Counted from the stretch's first letter, positions 13,443 through 22,255 are shown. The stretch: 27,363 nt of DNA from CAYVAR01 sp964449675 (GCA_964449675.1 CAYVAR010000018.1:1-27363); one strand, 5' to 3'. The notes: generated by a model not told the origin, from the letters alone. Translations and numbers: made by a program.

Positions 13443-14141
13443 TCAAGAGATAGGAGTCATGTCCGTCTTTCGTTTGTTCATTTGGTCTCGTTTCCATAAC
13501 TGTTTTTGAATATCATACGCAGAAAGAACGTAACCGATTGACAAAAGGACAGTCATTATTGGAAGTAAATGTTCAAAATACGAAATTCCTAAAAAAATAA
13601 TGGTGGCATTGATGCAAAGAAGTATGACGCGAAATTCGGTAGGGCCAAGTCGAAAATATACTCTTCTAAATACTCCTGTTGTTGTATAAAGAAGAAATGA
13701 ATGTATCATGTATCCAGTAAATACAAATGTCATTATCAGAAAAAGTGGTTTGTACGATTCATGCAAGAGAAGAAAATAACCAAAATAAATAGCACATTGA
13801 AAGAGGTAATCAAGAAGATGATCCATAAAATATCCCCATTTAACGAGACCCGTATTTCGCAGTCTGCCGATATGTCCATCAAAGAGATCGGTGCTATATT
13901 GGAAGATAATAATAAGAGATGATGCAAAGAGCCATTTACTGTTGTACGTGGCGAGAAATCCCGTTAGTGCAATTAGTATAGTCCAAAGGAGAGTAAGTAG
14001 GGTCAGATGGTGTGTTTGTAGCCAGGCAGGGATAATCCTGACGTAGCGATCTATGACGTTTTGTTCAAACGATGAGAGCAGGGACTGTTTATATTTATTC
14101 GTATTATCAAAATCTCGACGTTTCATACACAGTTTTTTCAT
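13443..14141 (-). CDS. CDP-alcohol phosphatidyltransferase family membrane protein
   Basis: The family joins a CDP-linked lipid head to an alcohol (glycerol-phosphate, inositol-phosphate, serine or similar). The complete catalytic motif is visible: D85-xx-D88-G89, R93, G103, D107, D111 (in STDLFDGHIGRLRNTG and WGYFMDHLLD). The usual Ala before Arg is Gly. Several membrane segments span about 46-220. The length of 232 residues is normal. The substrate cannot be told from sequence. The gene diverges by 42 bp from the plus-strand lipid/glycosyl cluster, which suggests a common product. Another ATG five codons downstream (MKRRDF) is an equally possible start. Confidence 0.88.
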   Translation of the reverse strand: MKKLCMKRRDFDNTNKYKQSLLSSFEQNVIDRYVRIIPAWLQTHHLTLLTLLWTILIALTGFLATYNSKWLFASSLIIIFQYSTDLFDGHIGRLRNTGLVKWGYFMDHLLDYLFQCAIYFGYFLLLHESYKPLFLIMTFVFTGYMIHSFLLYTTTGVFRRVYFRLGPTEFRVILLCINATIIFLGISYFEHLLPIMTVLLSIGYVLSAYDIQKQLWKRDQMNKRKTDMTPIS

Positions 14142-14183
14142 TCTATGCTACTATAGAAGAGAATGTAAATATAGGTCATATCT

Positions 14184-14729
14184 ATGAAATTTGTAATCTT
14201 TTTTAGTGTTACAATGACCCGTTTTGTTCGAGGTTTAGGATTTATTGTTATTCATGCAAGGCATGAATTTTATCATATTCTTTTGGGACTTTTCTGGGCG
14301 TGGTTTTTACGCGAGCGGTGGAATGAGTTTAATATTCGGTGGATTTGGTTCTCTATGCTCGGATCTCTTCTTCCTGATATGGATCATCTTCTTTATTTTT
14401 TTGTCTACGGAAAACGTGATCAATATTCTATACTCGTGAAGACGTTTTTACGTGCTAAAAAGTGGAGAAGCCTCACAGTATTTGTCGAGAAGGGTCATAA
14501 GGAGCAGACTAATCTCATTTCACATAACTACTTTAGCATGATGATGCTTTTGGGCTGTTCTCTTCTTTCTTCACTATCTGAATGGCGTATTGGGGTTATT
14601 CTTTTTGGTGCTATGATTATTCACTATATGTTTGATATTATGGATGATCTATTTCAACTCGGACGAGTAAATCCAAATTGGAAACGGTGGGGGAGAAATA
14701 AAAAAAACTACGCACATGAAAAAATATAG
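14184..14729 (+). CDS. multi-span membrane protein, YdjM/DUF457-like putative metal-dependent hydrolase
   Basis: The 181-residue product has several hydrophobic segments and scattered acidic/histidine motifs typical of the YdjM (LexA-binding, membrane hydrolase) superfamily: HARHEFYHILLG, SLLPDMDHLLYF (a DxDH metal-type motif, about 55-66), ISHNYF, and a late IHYMFDIMDDL. Homology is judged by motif pattern only and is moderate. It is the first gene of the plus-strand cluster, overlaps the methyltransferase start by 14 bp and so is probably translationally coupled. A second ATG (MTRFVRG) ten codons downstream is an alternative start. Confidence 0.6.
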   Translation: MKFVIFFSVTMTRFVRGLGFIVIHARHEFYHILLGLFWAWFLRERWNEFNIRWIWFSMLGSLLPDMDHLLYFFVYGKRDQYSILVKTFLRAKKWRSLTVFVEKGHKEQTNLISHNYFSMMMLLGCSLLSSLSEWRIGVILFGAMIIHYMFDIMDDLFQLGRVNPNWKRWGRNKKNYAHEKI

Positions 14730-15459
14730 GCATACGAGTATCCTTGGGATTAATAAATCCGCGTATGATACTCACTGGAAGTATGTTCATATTTTTTCCC
14801 ATACCGTCTGGTCTCATTGGAATATTGTGAAGCGTTTCATCGGGGTAAAGAATTTAGAATTAGGAGGAGGACTTTCTCCGAGAATTCCCATCCGGGGAAA
14901 TTATTTTCTTGATGTGAGTAGCGTTGCGATAGAAGGACTGAAACAACGAGGAGCTCATGCGTCGTTTAGCGACTTAGCTGATAAAATTCCATATAAAGAT
15001 AATTATTTTCATTTGGTTTGTGCATTTGAGTTATTAGAGCATCTACCGAATGATGAATGGGTCATAGACGAAGTGTATCGTGTACTGCGCTCTGGTGGTA
15101 CATTCATCGCATCATTTCCACTTCATATGTCTTTGTGGAGTGAGTTTGATCAGCTGGTCGGACATGTTCGGCGGTATGACCCTAAACATATCGAGTCAAT
15201 TTTTAGTACGCATGGGTTTTATATTGTAGAATATGGAATAATTCGTAGCCCATGGCCAGGTCGATTTTTGGGGCAAGTCCTACGTTTTATGCATGACAAC
15301 GCCCCAATTGCGTACCGTCTTTATGGACAAATACGACTCTACCTGAGTACAACAACCAGTAGATTTTTTATGAAGATATCTACGAGAGCGTGGACGAAAG
15401 AATCACCGCAAGATTTAACATACGCAAAAACGGTTTTATTAGTCATGAAAAAAATGTAA
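14716..15459 (+). CDS. class I SAM-dependent methyltransferase
   Basis: The 247-residue protein has the Rossmann methyltransferase pattern: motif I NLELGGGLSPRIP (about 46-58), an acidic end to strand 2 (YFLDVSSVA), DLADKIPYKDNYFHLVCAFELLEHLPND (motif II with the EHL stretch) and VLRSGGTFIASFPL. The form ELGGG..P fits Methyltransf_11-type enzymes acting on lipid, quinone or sugar substrates. It starts inside the preceding gene and ends 14 bp before the glycosyltransferase, which points to a shared envelope pathway. The substrate is not evident. Confidence 0.88.
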   Translation: MKKYRHTSILGINKSAYDTHWKYVHIFSHTVWSHWNIVKRFIGVKNLELGGGLSPRIPIRGNYFLDVSSVAIEGLKQRGAHASFSDLADKIPYKDNYFHLVCAFELLEHLPNDEWVIDEVYRVLRSGGTFIASFPLHMSLWSEFDQLVGHVRRYDPKHIESIFSTHGFYIVEYGIIRSPWPGRFLGQVLRFMHDNAPIAYRLYGQIRLYLSTTTSRFFMKISTRAWTKESPQDLTYAKTVLLVMKKM

Positions 15460-15473
15460 TAAACAAGCAAAGT

Positions 15474-16670
15474 ATGAAAAAACTTCGTATCGCCATGTAT
15501 TTTTCTTCAAGTCCCGAGCGTGTCGGTGGTTCGCAGGAACATGTCTATCATTTAGCACAAGCCCTGAACCGTCGAGGCCATAGAGTAGCAATCTTTGGAC
15601 CAGAGCATCCGTACTTTGAGTACGGTGATTATCATGAAGTAACGCGCGCGTCAATGATTCCTGTTCCGAATGGTAATTGGGCAAATTTTACAATTCCAAT
15701 CAGTAAAAATAATATATCTCAGTTTATTTCCAATGACTTTGATATCGCTCATATCCACGAACCATATATCCCGTTTCACGCATGGGAGATTATGCGAGCT
15801 GTAACAATCCCAAAGATTGCAACATTTCATTCCGCGTGGGGGGAGGAATCAATATTACGAATACTTAACTCTGTGTTGCCATTTTTTCAGCAATCCTTTT
15901 GCGCTCATATGCATGGAGTTATTTATGTATCTGCTGTTACCGCACGATGTTGGAGACCGATGAGTGGCGACCGAGTAAAACAAAAAATCATAGGTCACGG
16001 TATTGATGAGAATTTCGCACCAGCTCTATTACGACAAGGTAATAAACGTACGATTACACTCCTTTTCCTCGCGCGACTCGTTCCAAGGAAAGGGCTCCGT
16101 TACCTTATGCACGCACTCCATCGTCTCGTTCGTTTACAGCCGAACGTGCGGCTCATTGTGGTAGGAGACGGACCGGAGCGTGGGGAAGCTCAGTCACTCG
16201 TAAAGAAGTTACGACTAACTCGATTTGTAGAGTTTAAGGGTGAGGTATTGGGAGACAAAAAAATTACCTACTATCAGTCAGCCGATATATTTTGTGCTCC
16301 TTATCAGGACGAAGCATATGGAATGACAATATTAGAGGCTATGGCGTGTGGATGCCCCATAGTAGGCTTTGCAAACGAAGCCTTCCAGGAAACATTACGA
16401 AACTATCCCGCACCAGATTTACTGGTTACACCAAAAGATACTAGCGCGCTTACCCATGCACTCAAAAAGCTTGTGACATCTCCGGACCTTCGAGATAAGA
16501 TCGGTCGCTGGGGGGTCAAAGAGAGTAAAAAATATAGTTGGGATGCAGTTGCCCAGCAAACTGAGGAATTTTATTATCAGATTCTCGAGTCGCATGCGTT
16601 TCAAAAAATAACACCTCGTCAGCGTGACGCTCGGCAACATATACGATTTAGCTTTCCTACATTTGCATAA
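15474..16670 (+). CDS. GT4-family glycosyltransferase, PimA-like
   Basis: GT4 enzymes are retaining GT-B glycosyltransferases using nucleotide or lipid-linked sugars. The 398-residue product has the N-terminal acceptor domain (IAMYFSSSPERVGGSQEHVYHLAQAL, DIAHIHEPYIPFH) and the donor domain (LLFLARLVPRKGLRYLMHAL, LIVVGDGPERGE). The E-x7-E motif is EAYGMTILE (about 281-289), followed by AMACGCPIVGF. The GGxQ-HVYxLA and HIHEPY elements resemble mannosyltransferases that act on phosphatidylinositol, but the substrate is unproven. The ATG at 15474 gives the canonical beginning MKKLRIAMYF; a longer in-frame start at 15390 lies inside the methyltransferase. The next gene begins 9 bp later. Confidence 0.92.
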   Translation: MKKLRIAMYFSSSPERVGGSQEHVYHLAQALNRRGHRVAIFGPEHPYFEYGDYHEVTRASMIPVPNGNWANFTIPISKNNISQFISNDFDIAHIHEPYIPFHAWEIMRAVTIPKIATFHSAWGEESILRILNSVLPFFQQSFCAHMHGVIYVSAVTARCWRPMSGDRVKQKIIGHGIDENFAPALLRQGNKRTITLLFLARLVPRKGLRYLMHALHRLVRLQPNVRLIVVGDGPERGEAQSLVKKLRLTRFVEFKGEVLGDKKITYYQSADIFCAPYQDEAYGMTILEAMACGCPIVGFANEAFQETLRNYPAPDLLVTPKDTSALTHALKKLVTSPDLRDKIGRWGVKESKKYSWDAVAQQTEEFYYQILESHAFQKITPRQRDARQHIRFSFPTFA

Positions 16671-16679
16671 AAAAACCTC

Positions 16680-18194
16680 ATGAGAGCAATTATACTTACT
16701 TTAATTCTCAAGCTCTTCCGTCTATCAAAAAGCACTGTCCCGATAAAGAAAAAAGGCATCATCGTCATACAGATTGACGGACTCAGTTATGAGAATTTGT
16801 CAAAAGCAATCAAACGTGGATACTGGCCGTTTTATCGCACGCTTTACAAAAAAGGGTATGCATTAGGCAGCTATTATTGTGGTATTCCCTCTATTACAAC
16901 CGCGACAGAAGCGCTTCTTATGTACGGCAACCGCGATAATATCCCTGGATATTCGTGGTTTGACCGGAAAGAGGGCATATTCGTTCGTGGTGATTGGGGC
17001 TCGGCTATGCGTCATTTTGAAGAGCGTCGTTTTGGATCTTTCTCACGACCACTATTGCAACATGGATCATGCATCATCGGCGCTTACTCGGCAGGAGCAA
17101 CGTTAACCAATCTTTCTGCAAAGTCTCTTGATATATCCAAAAGTCGCGCGTCGATACTCAAGTTTCGGATTCTCCTCGTTCCACTTCTTAATCCGTATAT
17201 GTTTTTGCGCATGATTATTCTCATCGTCGGATACGGTGTTTTTACTCTGCTTCGTTCGATGAAACATCGATCGATGCATTTTTTTAAATCGACGATGAGC
17301 GAACTTCTCATGAGAATTTTTCTCACTGATCTTGCGAGTTCCATTGCTCACATTGAGCTCTGGCGAGAAACCCCGGCTTTGTTTATCAATTTTTCTATGT
17401 ATGACAAAGTCGTCCACGAACACGGTACGAATCATCCTCTTGTATTCCAGACGCTTACGCTTATGAGTAGTTATTGTAAGAAACTTTACGAGGCGTCTTG
17501 TAAAGCACATCGGAAATATGAATTTATTATCTTCTCTGATCACGGGCAATCTGACGGCCGACCTTTTCATGAAGTGAGTAAATTTCCTCTTGTTGACGTA
17601 GTTGCCCGGGCAATAGATGATCCAGAAAGAAAAGTACTTCTCACGTTTGGGAATGACAAACTCATTGAAGAAAACTTGACTTCATATACAATTTTTTTAG
17701 TGCCTTCGAGTAGCATCGTCCATGTCTACTTCTCCGAATCCCTTAAAAAGCCACTGGATAGAGAATCTATAGAAAAAAAATATCCCAAGCTCCTTTCGTC
17801 GCTTCTTCAAAGTCCTGGCATTGGGTGGATCATGGTTCGGGGTAAAAGTAAGCAACAATTTATCGGCAAACACGGGAGTGTGGTATTTGAAAACGGACGA
17901 GTGGTAGACAGGTATGGAAATCCTCTAGGTGATGTTGATGATCAGTCGCAAACGTTGGAGTCGCTTGCGTTCTTTGGGCAATTTGAAAGTATCGGGGATA
18001 TTGTGCTTTTTGGTGAGGTCATAGGCGGGAAGTCGATCGCGTTTGAGGATTTTCATGGCACACACGGAGGATTTACTGGGGCCATGGTATGGCCATTTTT
18101 ATTTACTAACCATCACAAACTTAAAAAGTTACTTGCATTGAAATCGACGCCAGAGCAACTATTTGCTATGGTACGGACGCTTCGAGAATACTAA
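16680..18194 (+). CDS. alkaline-phosphatase-superfamily phosphodiesterase (nucleotide pyrophosphatase type)
   Basis: The family hydrolyses or transfers phospho-esters with a two-metal site. Features of the 504-residue protein: IIVIQIDGLSYENL with the first metal Asp (about 27-40), PSITTATEALL with the candidate Thr nucleophile (about 65-75), a hydrophobic stretch (about 165-190) that may attach it to the membrane, FSMYDKVVHEHG, FSDHGQSDGRPF (metal DH near 286) and FEDFHGTHGGFTG near 458-467 (metal His). The His/Asp set is complete. Similar proteins lie near lipid and glycan genes, and here it follows the GT4 gene by 9 bp, so it could be a phosphoglycerol or head-group transferase for the same lipid. 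A hairpin overlaps the stop (18194-18233). Confidence 0.85.
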   Translation: MRAIILTLILKLFRLSKSTVPIKKKGIIVIQIDGLSYENLSKAIKRGYWPFYRTLYKKGYALGSYYCGIPSITTATEALLMYGNRDNIPGYSWFDRKEGIFVRGDWGSAMRHFEERRFGSFSRPLLQHGSCIIGAYSAGATLTNLSAKSLDISKSRASILKFRILLVPLLNPYMFLRMIILIVGYGVFTLLRSMKHRSMHFFKSTMSELLMRIFLTDLASSIAHIELWRETPALFINFSMYDKVVHEHGTNHPLVFQTLTLMSSYCKKLYEASCKAHRKYEFIIFSDHGQSDGRPFHEVSKFPLVDVVARAIDDPERKVLLTFGNDKLIEENLTSYTIFLVPSSSIVHVYFSESLKKPLDRESIEKKYPKLLSSLLQSPGIGWIMVRGKSKQQFIGKHGSVVFENGRVVDRYGNPLGDVDDQSQTLESLAFFGQFESIGDIVLFGEVIGGKSIAFEDFHGTHGGFTGAMVWPFLFTNHHKLKKLLALKSTPEQLFAMVRTLREY

Positions 18195-18233
18195 GGGCTC
18201 GTCCGTTCTGCTGAGTAGGACGGATACGGCCCT
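18194..18233 (+). terminator. nested hairpin at the end of the lipid cluster
   Basis: AGGGC (18194-18198) pairs with GCCCT (18229-18233), and CGTCC (18200-18204) with GGACG (18218-18222). TTGGG follows rather than a T-run. A second dyad, GCCGCATC (18265-18272) with GATGCGGC (18304-18311), abuts the stop codon of the convergent minus-strand gene and may serve that gene. Confidence 0.5.
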
Positions 18234-18311
18234 TTGGGACGCACCGTCTGGTGCATCCGTTTGTGCCGCATCTTCAAATGAATACGTACCTAAGTTATTT
18301 TCGGATGCGGC

Positions 18312-19049
18312 CTAAGGGATAGCAAGTTTGTATGTCTGCGACCGGATCTTTTTCCCATGTATTTCATACTCGAAATAATATGCATATATTCCGAAGCGTT
18401 TCTCGGTTACAAGAAGTGTATGAGAGGTGCCATCATTGGTCGTGAGCGGTTTAATTATATCTAGTGCATCAACATGGAGAGTGAGCGTGGTTTTTTCATT
18501 TGTTCGGACCAAAAAAAGAAGCGTATGGTCGCCACTTGATACGATCACCTGTTGATAGGAAATAATATCTTTCGCTTGAGACTCCGTGGTTTGTGTTTGA
18601 TTTACCTTGGTGAGAATTGTAACGCCTGATATGCCAAGAAATATGAGGATACTTGTTAAAAGAACAGCACGCAGTGGTGGCAAAGGGATGTGCCAGAGTT
18701 TGTGATAGGAAATTTTTGCCTCCTGTGCCTTTTTAAATTTCAAAAGATTCCCGCTTGGGAAAAAGTAGCCATGTGCACTAGGACAGTGAAAGACAGTGAC
18801 TTCTGGCGGAATAGCATCAACTTTGGTTTTTTCAAGTACTTTTTGACACGTCGGACAATGAAGGATGATGGCAGAGGGAAATGGTTGAGAGAATTTCTCT
18901 TCAGTATCGACCTTTTCAAGATAATTCGCATCAAATGCAGAAAGCCAATGTCCGAAGCATTTCGGACAAACGTGATAGGAAATAGTTATACCGCTCCTAT
19001 TTGTCCGTGAGTGATATTCAAGTTCATGATCTCCTTTGGGACAGCGCAT
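18312..19049 (-). CDS. zinc-ribbon protein with one membrane span
   Basis: Not a named family member, but the layout is clear. The first ribbon has C3, C28 and C31 with CPKCFGHWLSA, the TFIIB-like zinc-finger style seen in small bacterial proteins; the second has C65, C68, C89 and H93. A membrane span follows at about 126-147 (LRAVLLTSILIFLGISGVTIL), and about 95 residues of beta-rich sequence on the far side. The zinc part would face the cytoplasm. Function unknown. The gene converges with the phosphodiesterase, and a hairpin separates them. Length 245 residues; the ATG is directly before MRCPKGDHE. Confidence 0.75.
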   Translation of the reverse strand: MRCPKGDHELEYHSRTNRSGITISYHVCPKCFGHWLSAFDANYLEKVDTEEKFSQPFPSAIILHCPTCQKVLEKTKVDAIPPEVTVFHCPSAHGYFFPSGNLLKFKKAQEAKISYHKLWHIPLPPLRAVLLTSILIFLGISGVTILTKVNQTQTTESQAKDIISYQQVIVSSGDHTLLFLVRTNEKTTLTLHVDALDIIKPLTTNDGTSHTLLVTEKRFGIYAYYFEYEIHGKKIRSQTYKLAIP

Positions 19050-19132
19050 GAGAATATTATACCAGCCGTATACGCATTATGAAGGTGTATAATTCTTCTT
19101 CCAAGTACTGAAGTTTCGTACCAGTACATTAT

Positions 19133-20335
19133 ATGGGAGAAAAATTACATAGAAGAAAGAAAGCATTACTTGTCTTTAATTCCCAAATTCGGATGCCGCC
19201 AGATTTTTTTGGTAGCGCACCAATACAAGGCCGCGATAGAAAAGAACCACCAGGAGCCCCATACGCAAAGCTTTCTTTTACACGACTCGAACACATAGCA
19301 TATTTGCTCGCTCATCCTGAGGTGCAAATTGAAGACTTATCTTTTGCAAGTTCGGAGCAAAGTTTACCAAATCTTGTCACGAGTAAAAAAGGAGAAGCGA
19401 TTCATCGAATTCAACTGTTAGGTCAAGTATGGCGCCGGCTCTTACCTCTCAAAGAAGAAGGATCCAGACGCGATTACCTTGGGCTTTACGAACAAAACCT
19501 CCAAAATATTGCGGCCATTCTCCCCACTGTTTCTCCAGATAATCTCACCCTTTACATAACTCTTTTACAAGATGATCAACTTGGTTTAGATCCGGTAACG
19601 CACGATGACCTTTTCAAAAAACGGAGAGCAGTAGCATACAATATTATCGCACGTCGAGTGATCGAGGATATGTTCCTGCGAAGTCCATTTACCGACACAC
19701 CGTCGCTTCCATTTGAACGTGATACACATGAGGAGCTGCCGTTTGTGGATCCCGGAACGTTTTGTGCTATGTGGGAGTCCGAGGGTGCATCAGAGGAAGT
19801 AATGCGTCAAACTGATACGATTTTTCATTATCACGAAGACTTACCGTACATGCCGGGAGTCATTGGTCATGGACTTTCTGGTCTGGAAGTTCGTTATTCG
19901 CTACTTCTCTATAATTTGGGTGTGATGTGGACAGGACACATTGATGAGCTAAGCCGGGATGCGAGTGGACTATCAATTGTTGATTATAAATCAGGGTCTC
20001 TTCACCATATTCCAACAATCGGTATAGAGTCAGAGGCACTGAAAGCCGTCCTCTCCCTAACAGCACGCTCGGCGCGCACGTTTTCATCTGCTGATTTACT
20101 ATCAAGCGGACATGCAATTGAACTGTCCAATTATGATCTTTCACCCGCCGATAGCGAACCCGTGAATATTCGCTACGCAAGTTTTGCCAATAGAAAATTT
20201 GATCAGTACGATTTTTCATCATGGGAGTATTTTTGGAATAGCTCACGAGGCGCATTTACGGCAGATGCATTTTTACAAAGAATTTTAGGGGAAGTTGCTC
20301 AGGATCACGATCGCCTCGCACCGCTTCTTGAGTAA
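19133..20335 (+). CDS. protein with PD-(D/E)xK nuclease-like domain
   Basis: The 400-residue soluble protein carries GHID (D271) followed by IVDYKSG (D284, K286), the D...D-x-K core of RecB/Cas4-like PD-(D/E)xK nucleases, on a preceding helix-rich part. An upstream acidic/histidine set (THEELPFVDPG, HYHEDLPYMPG) may complete the site. There are no helicase motifs and no Cas4 cysteines, so neither AddB/RecB nor Cas4 is indicated. The first 130 residues are unrecognised. The gene lies 25 bp upstream of the 20361 gene on the same strand and the two probably form an operon. A TATAAT at 19088-19093 could be the -10 of its promoter; no good -35 is seen. Confidence 0.7.
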   Translation: MGEKLHRRKKALLVFNSQIRMPPDFFGSAPIQGRDRKEPPGAPYAKLSFTRLEHIAYLLAHPEVQIEDLSFASSEQSLPNLVTSKKGEAIHRIQLLGQVWRRLLPLKEEGSRRDYLGLYEQNLQNIAAILPTVSPDNLTLYITLLQDDQLGLDPVTHDDLFKKRRAVAYNIIARRVIEDMFLRSPFTDTPSLPFERDTHEELPFVDPGTFCAMWESEGASEEVMRQTDTIFHYHEDLPYMPGVIGHGLSGLEVRYSLLLYNLGVMWTGHIDELSRDASGLSIVDYKSGSLHHIPTIGIESEALKAVLSLTARSARTFSSADLLSSGHAIELSNYDLSPADSEPVNIRYASFANRKFDQYDFSSWEYFWNSSRGAFTADAFLQRILGEVAQDHDRLAPLLE

Positions 20336-20360
20336 GCATACCTTAGTGTACACTAAAGAT

Positions 20361-21392
20361 ATGGCAGAACCCCAAATGGCTTATTTTGGTGAAGGGTACC
20401 CGGTTGCTACGCGTGATCTTTCTCAGACAGGTGAACTTGCACGGCTTGCGCGACAACGCGTTAATCAATTCCTCATTGGTGGATCGACAAAACCCCGGAG
20501 TATGTTTTTGGAAACGAATGGAGGTAGCGATCGGCAACACGTAGCTAGGGGAGTACTCGCGACGATGACAGAAGGATTAGCACTTCTTGGCCATGTAGAA
20601 CATCCGGCAGCAGGTCTTTCAGACGTTACATTTCAACACTCACTTGAATTTTTTCAAGGGATTGAAGCATTGGTTGCACCAAAAATGTCTAGAGAGGTAG
20701 TTTTGGGGGATGAAGGTAGTGGAGATTATGCTTTTCGTGTTCAAGGATATACGGATAATGGAATTAGCCGCGCCTTTTATGGAATAAGAAGAAAACCATC
20801 TGCGTATATGTACCACAATCGAGTTGCTGTTGAGTTTGACGCTGAACATACTGTACCTGTTGTCACGACATATATGATGAGCGCACATGGGAAGAAACCA
20901 AATCCGATTCCTAATACGTTATCAGTAGAAATCATGCCGCAGGATTATCGCTATTTTCCGAAAGGCTTTCGGACCCTTGAAAAATCCACACTTCATGGTG
21001 CATCACGAGCAGATGCTCGAGACGCACTCATTCATGCAGCTGCTCCGCCAGAGAGAGTCGGTCAAGTTCTTGACGCGGTGCATGAACGGTATGCGTATAT
21101 TGCGATTCAAGGCAATAATATTCGTTTGGAACTAGAAGCAACAGATAGTGATGGAAAGGCACTTATAACGCTCACACTACCAGAGCATATTGCATCAGTC
21201 AATGGTCCAAGAGATGAACTTGCTGACTCCTATACAAGTGTTCTCACAGGTAATGGAACGCAGTTTCAAGCAACGATCGATTGGCCGGTACAGAAAGCAG
21301 GTTCCTTCCAAACTTTTTTAAAAACTATGAATGAAAGCTTAAAGCGAACCGCGCAAAATCATTTAGAGAAAAATAGCGGAAAAAGAAAATAG
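20361..21392 (+). CDS. hypothetical protein, 343 residues, partner of nuclease-like gene
   Basis: Not recognised. The ATG at 20361 starts 25 bp after the upstream stop; an in-frame ATG at 20295 would overlap the upstream gene. The product is soluble, with no membrane segment. Several long helices (LARLARQRVNQFLIGG, RADARDALIHAAAPPERVGQVLDAVHERYAYI) and a beta-rich stretch (LRLELEATDSDGKALITLTLP). The basic C-terminus (SLKRTAQNHLEKNSGKRK) could bind nucleic acid or acidic partners. Pairing with the PD-(D/E)xK gene suggests a two-protein unit of unknown role. Confidence 0.6.
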   Translation: MAEPQMAYFGEGYPVATRDLSQTGELARLARQRVNQFLIGGSTKPRSMFLETNGGSDRQHVARGVLATMTEGLALLGHVEHPAAGLSDVTFQHSLEFFQGIEALVAPKMSREVVLGDEGSGDYAFRVQGYTDNGISRAFYGIRRKPSAYMYHNRVAVEFDAEHTVPVVTTYMMSAHGKKPNPIPNTLSVEIMPQDYRYFPKGFRTLEKSTLHGASRADARDALIHAAAPPERVGQVLDAVHERYAYIAIQGNNIRLELEATDSDGKALITLTLPEHIASVNGPRDELADSYTSVLTGNGTQFQATIDWPVQKAGSFQTFLKTMNESLKRTAQNHLEKNSGKRK

Positions 21393-21460
21393 GATGGAAA
21401 AGAAATAGAGAAAAGAGAAAGCATCGTATTGCATTAATAATGTTCTATACCGGCATAAGA

Positions 21461-22048
21461 TTACGAATATTTGGTGCTTCTCAGAATAATTTTTACCAGT
21501 GTATCATCCCATTTCTTTTTTATTTCTTCTATATACCTTCCTTTGCCTCTGCCAAGAGTAAAATCTGAATGAGTTGTTCCCAGTTCTTTAAATTCATCCA
21601 CAGTAAGTTGTTGCACTTGTTCAAGATAAAAATATCCACTTGAGGTTCTTTGCACTTGTTCTGGATCTACCCATACGTCGCCATACATAACTAATTCTCC
21701 ATGTGGCAAGAGTACTCGATGAAATTCTGGATACCAACCATGTGGGTAGGTTTGAGCGTATTCGTCTTTATGCTTTTTTAGTAATGCAAAATGATCTTTC
21801 TGCAACCCAGGAATCATTAATGCTCCAAACGGCAAAACGATTTCAATTCGTAAAAATGTGTCGTTCCAAAAGGGAAGCCGCGAAGCGTCAGTAACGACAG
21901 GAATGACATCAGGATGGTAATATTGAAGACAACGAATTTCCCCGTAGTTAATATCAACACCAATTCTTTGTTCATGAGTATCAGTATTTCTCGCTATATA
22001 CGCTCCGCCAGTTCCAATTCCTATATCCAGTATTCGTTCCAAAGTCAT
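21461..22048 (-). CDS. SAM-dependent methyltransferase
   Basis: The 195-residue protein starts almost at motif I (ILDIGIGTGGAYIA, 6-19) and continues with the strand-2 acidic loop (RIGVDINYGEI), DASRLPFWNDTF, and a post-motif HRVLLPHGELVMYG. This is the Rossmann core of Methyltransf_11/25 with little before it, so an N-terminal cap present in other methyltransferases is missing. The first ATG places motif I only six residues in; no longer in-frame start is evident. The substrate is unknown. It is convergent with the 20361 gene. Confidence 0.75.
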   Translation of the reverse strand: MTLERILDIGIGTGGAYIARNTDTHEQRIGVDINYGEIRCLQYYHPDVIPVVTDASRLPFWNDTFLRIEIVLPFGALMIPGLQKDHFALLKKHKDEYAQTYPHGWYPEFHRVLLPHGELVMYGDVWVDPEQVQRTSSGYFYLEQVQQLTVDEFKELGTTHSDFTLGRGKGRYIEEIKKKWDDTLVKIILRSTKYS

Positions 22049-22135
22049 TCATGGATTCTAGCAGCATGGGGAGTTAGCACGCAACGATAGGGTGTATGCA
22101 GGTTCGGGAGGAATCGCCCGCCCAAATTATTCTTG

Positions 22136-22206
22136 CAGGGCTGCCAGGATTCGAACCTGGAAGAGCAGTTTTGGAGACTGCCATGATACCATTTCATCAC
22201 AGCCCT
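22136..22206 (-). tRNA. tRNA-Trp (anticodon CCA)
   Basis: Minus strand, 71 nt, no encoded CCA. Acceptor AGGGCTG/CAGCCCT, D stem ATGA/TCAT, anticodon stem GCAGT/ACTGC with loop CTCCAAA (CCA), variable loop TCTT, T arm CCAGG/CCTGG with TTCGAAT. The discriminator is G, as in bacterial tRNA-Trp. All stems are fully paired. A truncated tRNA-like 5' half lies directly upstream. Confidence 0.95.
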
Positions 22207-22213
22207 AATATTG

Positions 22214-22255
22214 GTGGGTTGGAAACCCCCTGTCCTACCATTGAACGACAGGCCT
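22214..22255 (-). pseudogene. tRNA-like 5' half upstream of tRNA-Trp
   Basis: The minus strand gives AGGCCTG (acceptor-like), TC, D arm GTTC-AATGGTA-GGAC, A, then an anticodon-like hairpin GGGGG-TTTCCAA-CCCAC (4 of 5 pairs). The loop would carry UCC (Gly), while C at position 9 and the acceptor look Gln/Glu-like. No T arm or 3' acceptor strand follows; after 7 bp the tRNA-Trp begins. It appears to be a remnant or truncated copy. Its acceptor strand could pair with the 3' strand of tRNA-Trp at 6 of 7 positions. Confidence 0.5.

Noticed and set aside
22100..22130. A further tRNA T-arm-like sequence (GGTTCG...CGCCC) on the plus strand
   Set aside because: No matching acceptor, D or anticodon arms are nearby.
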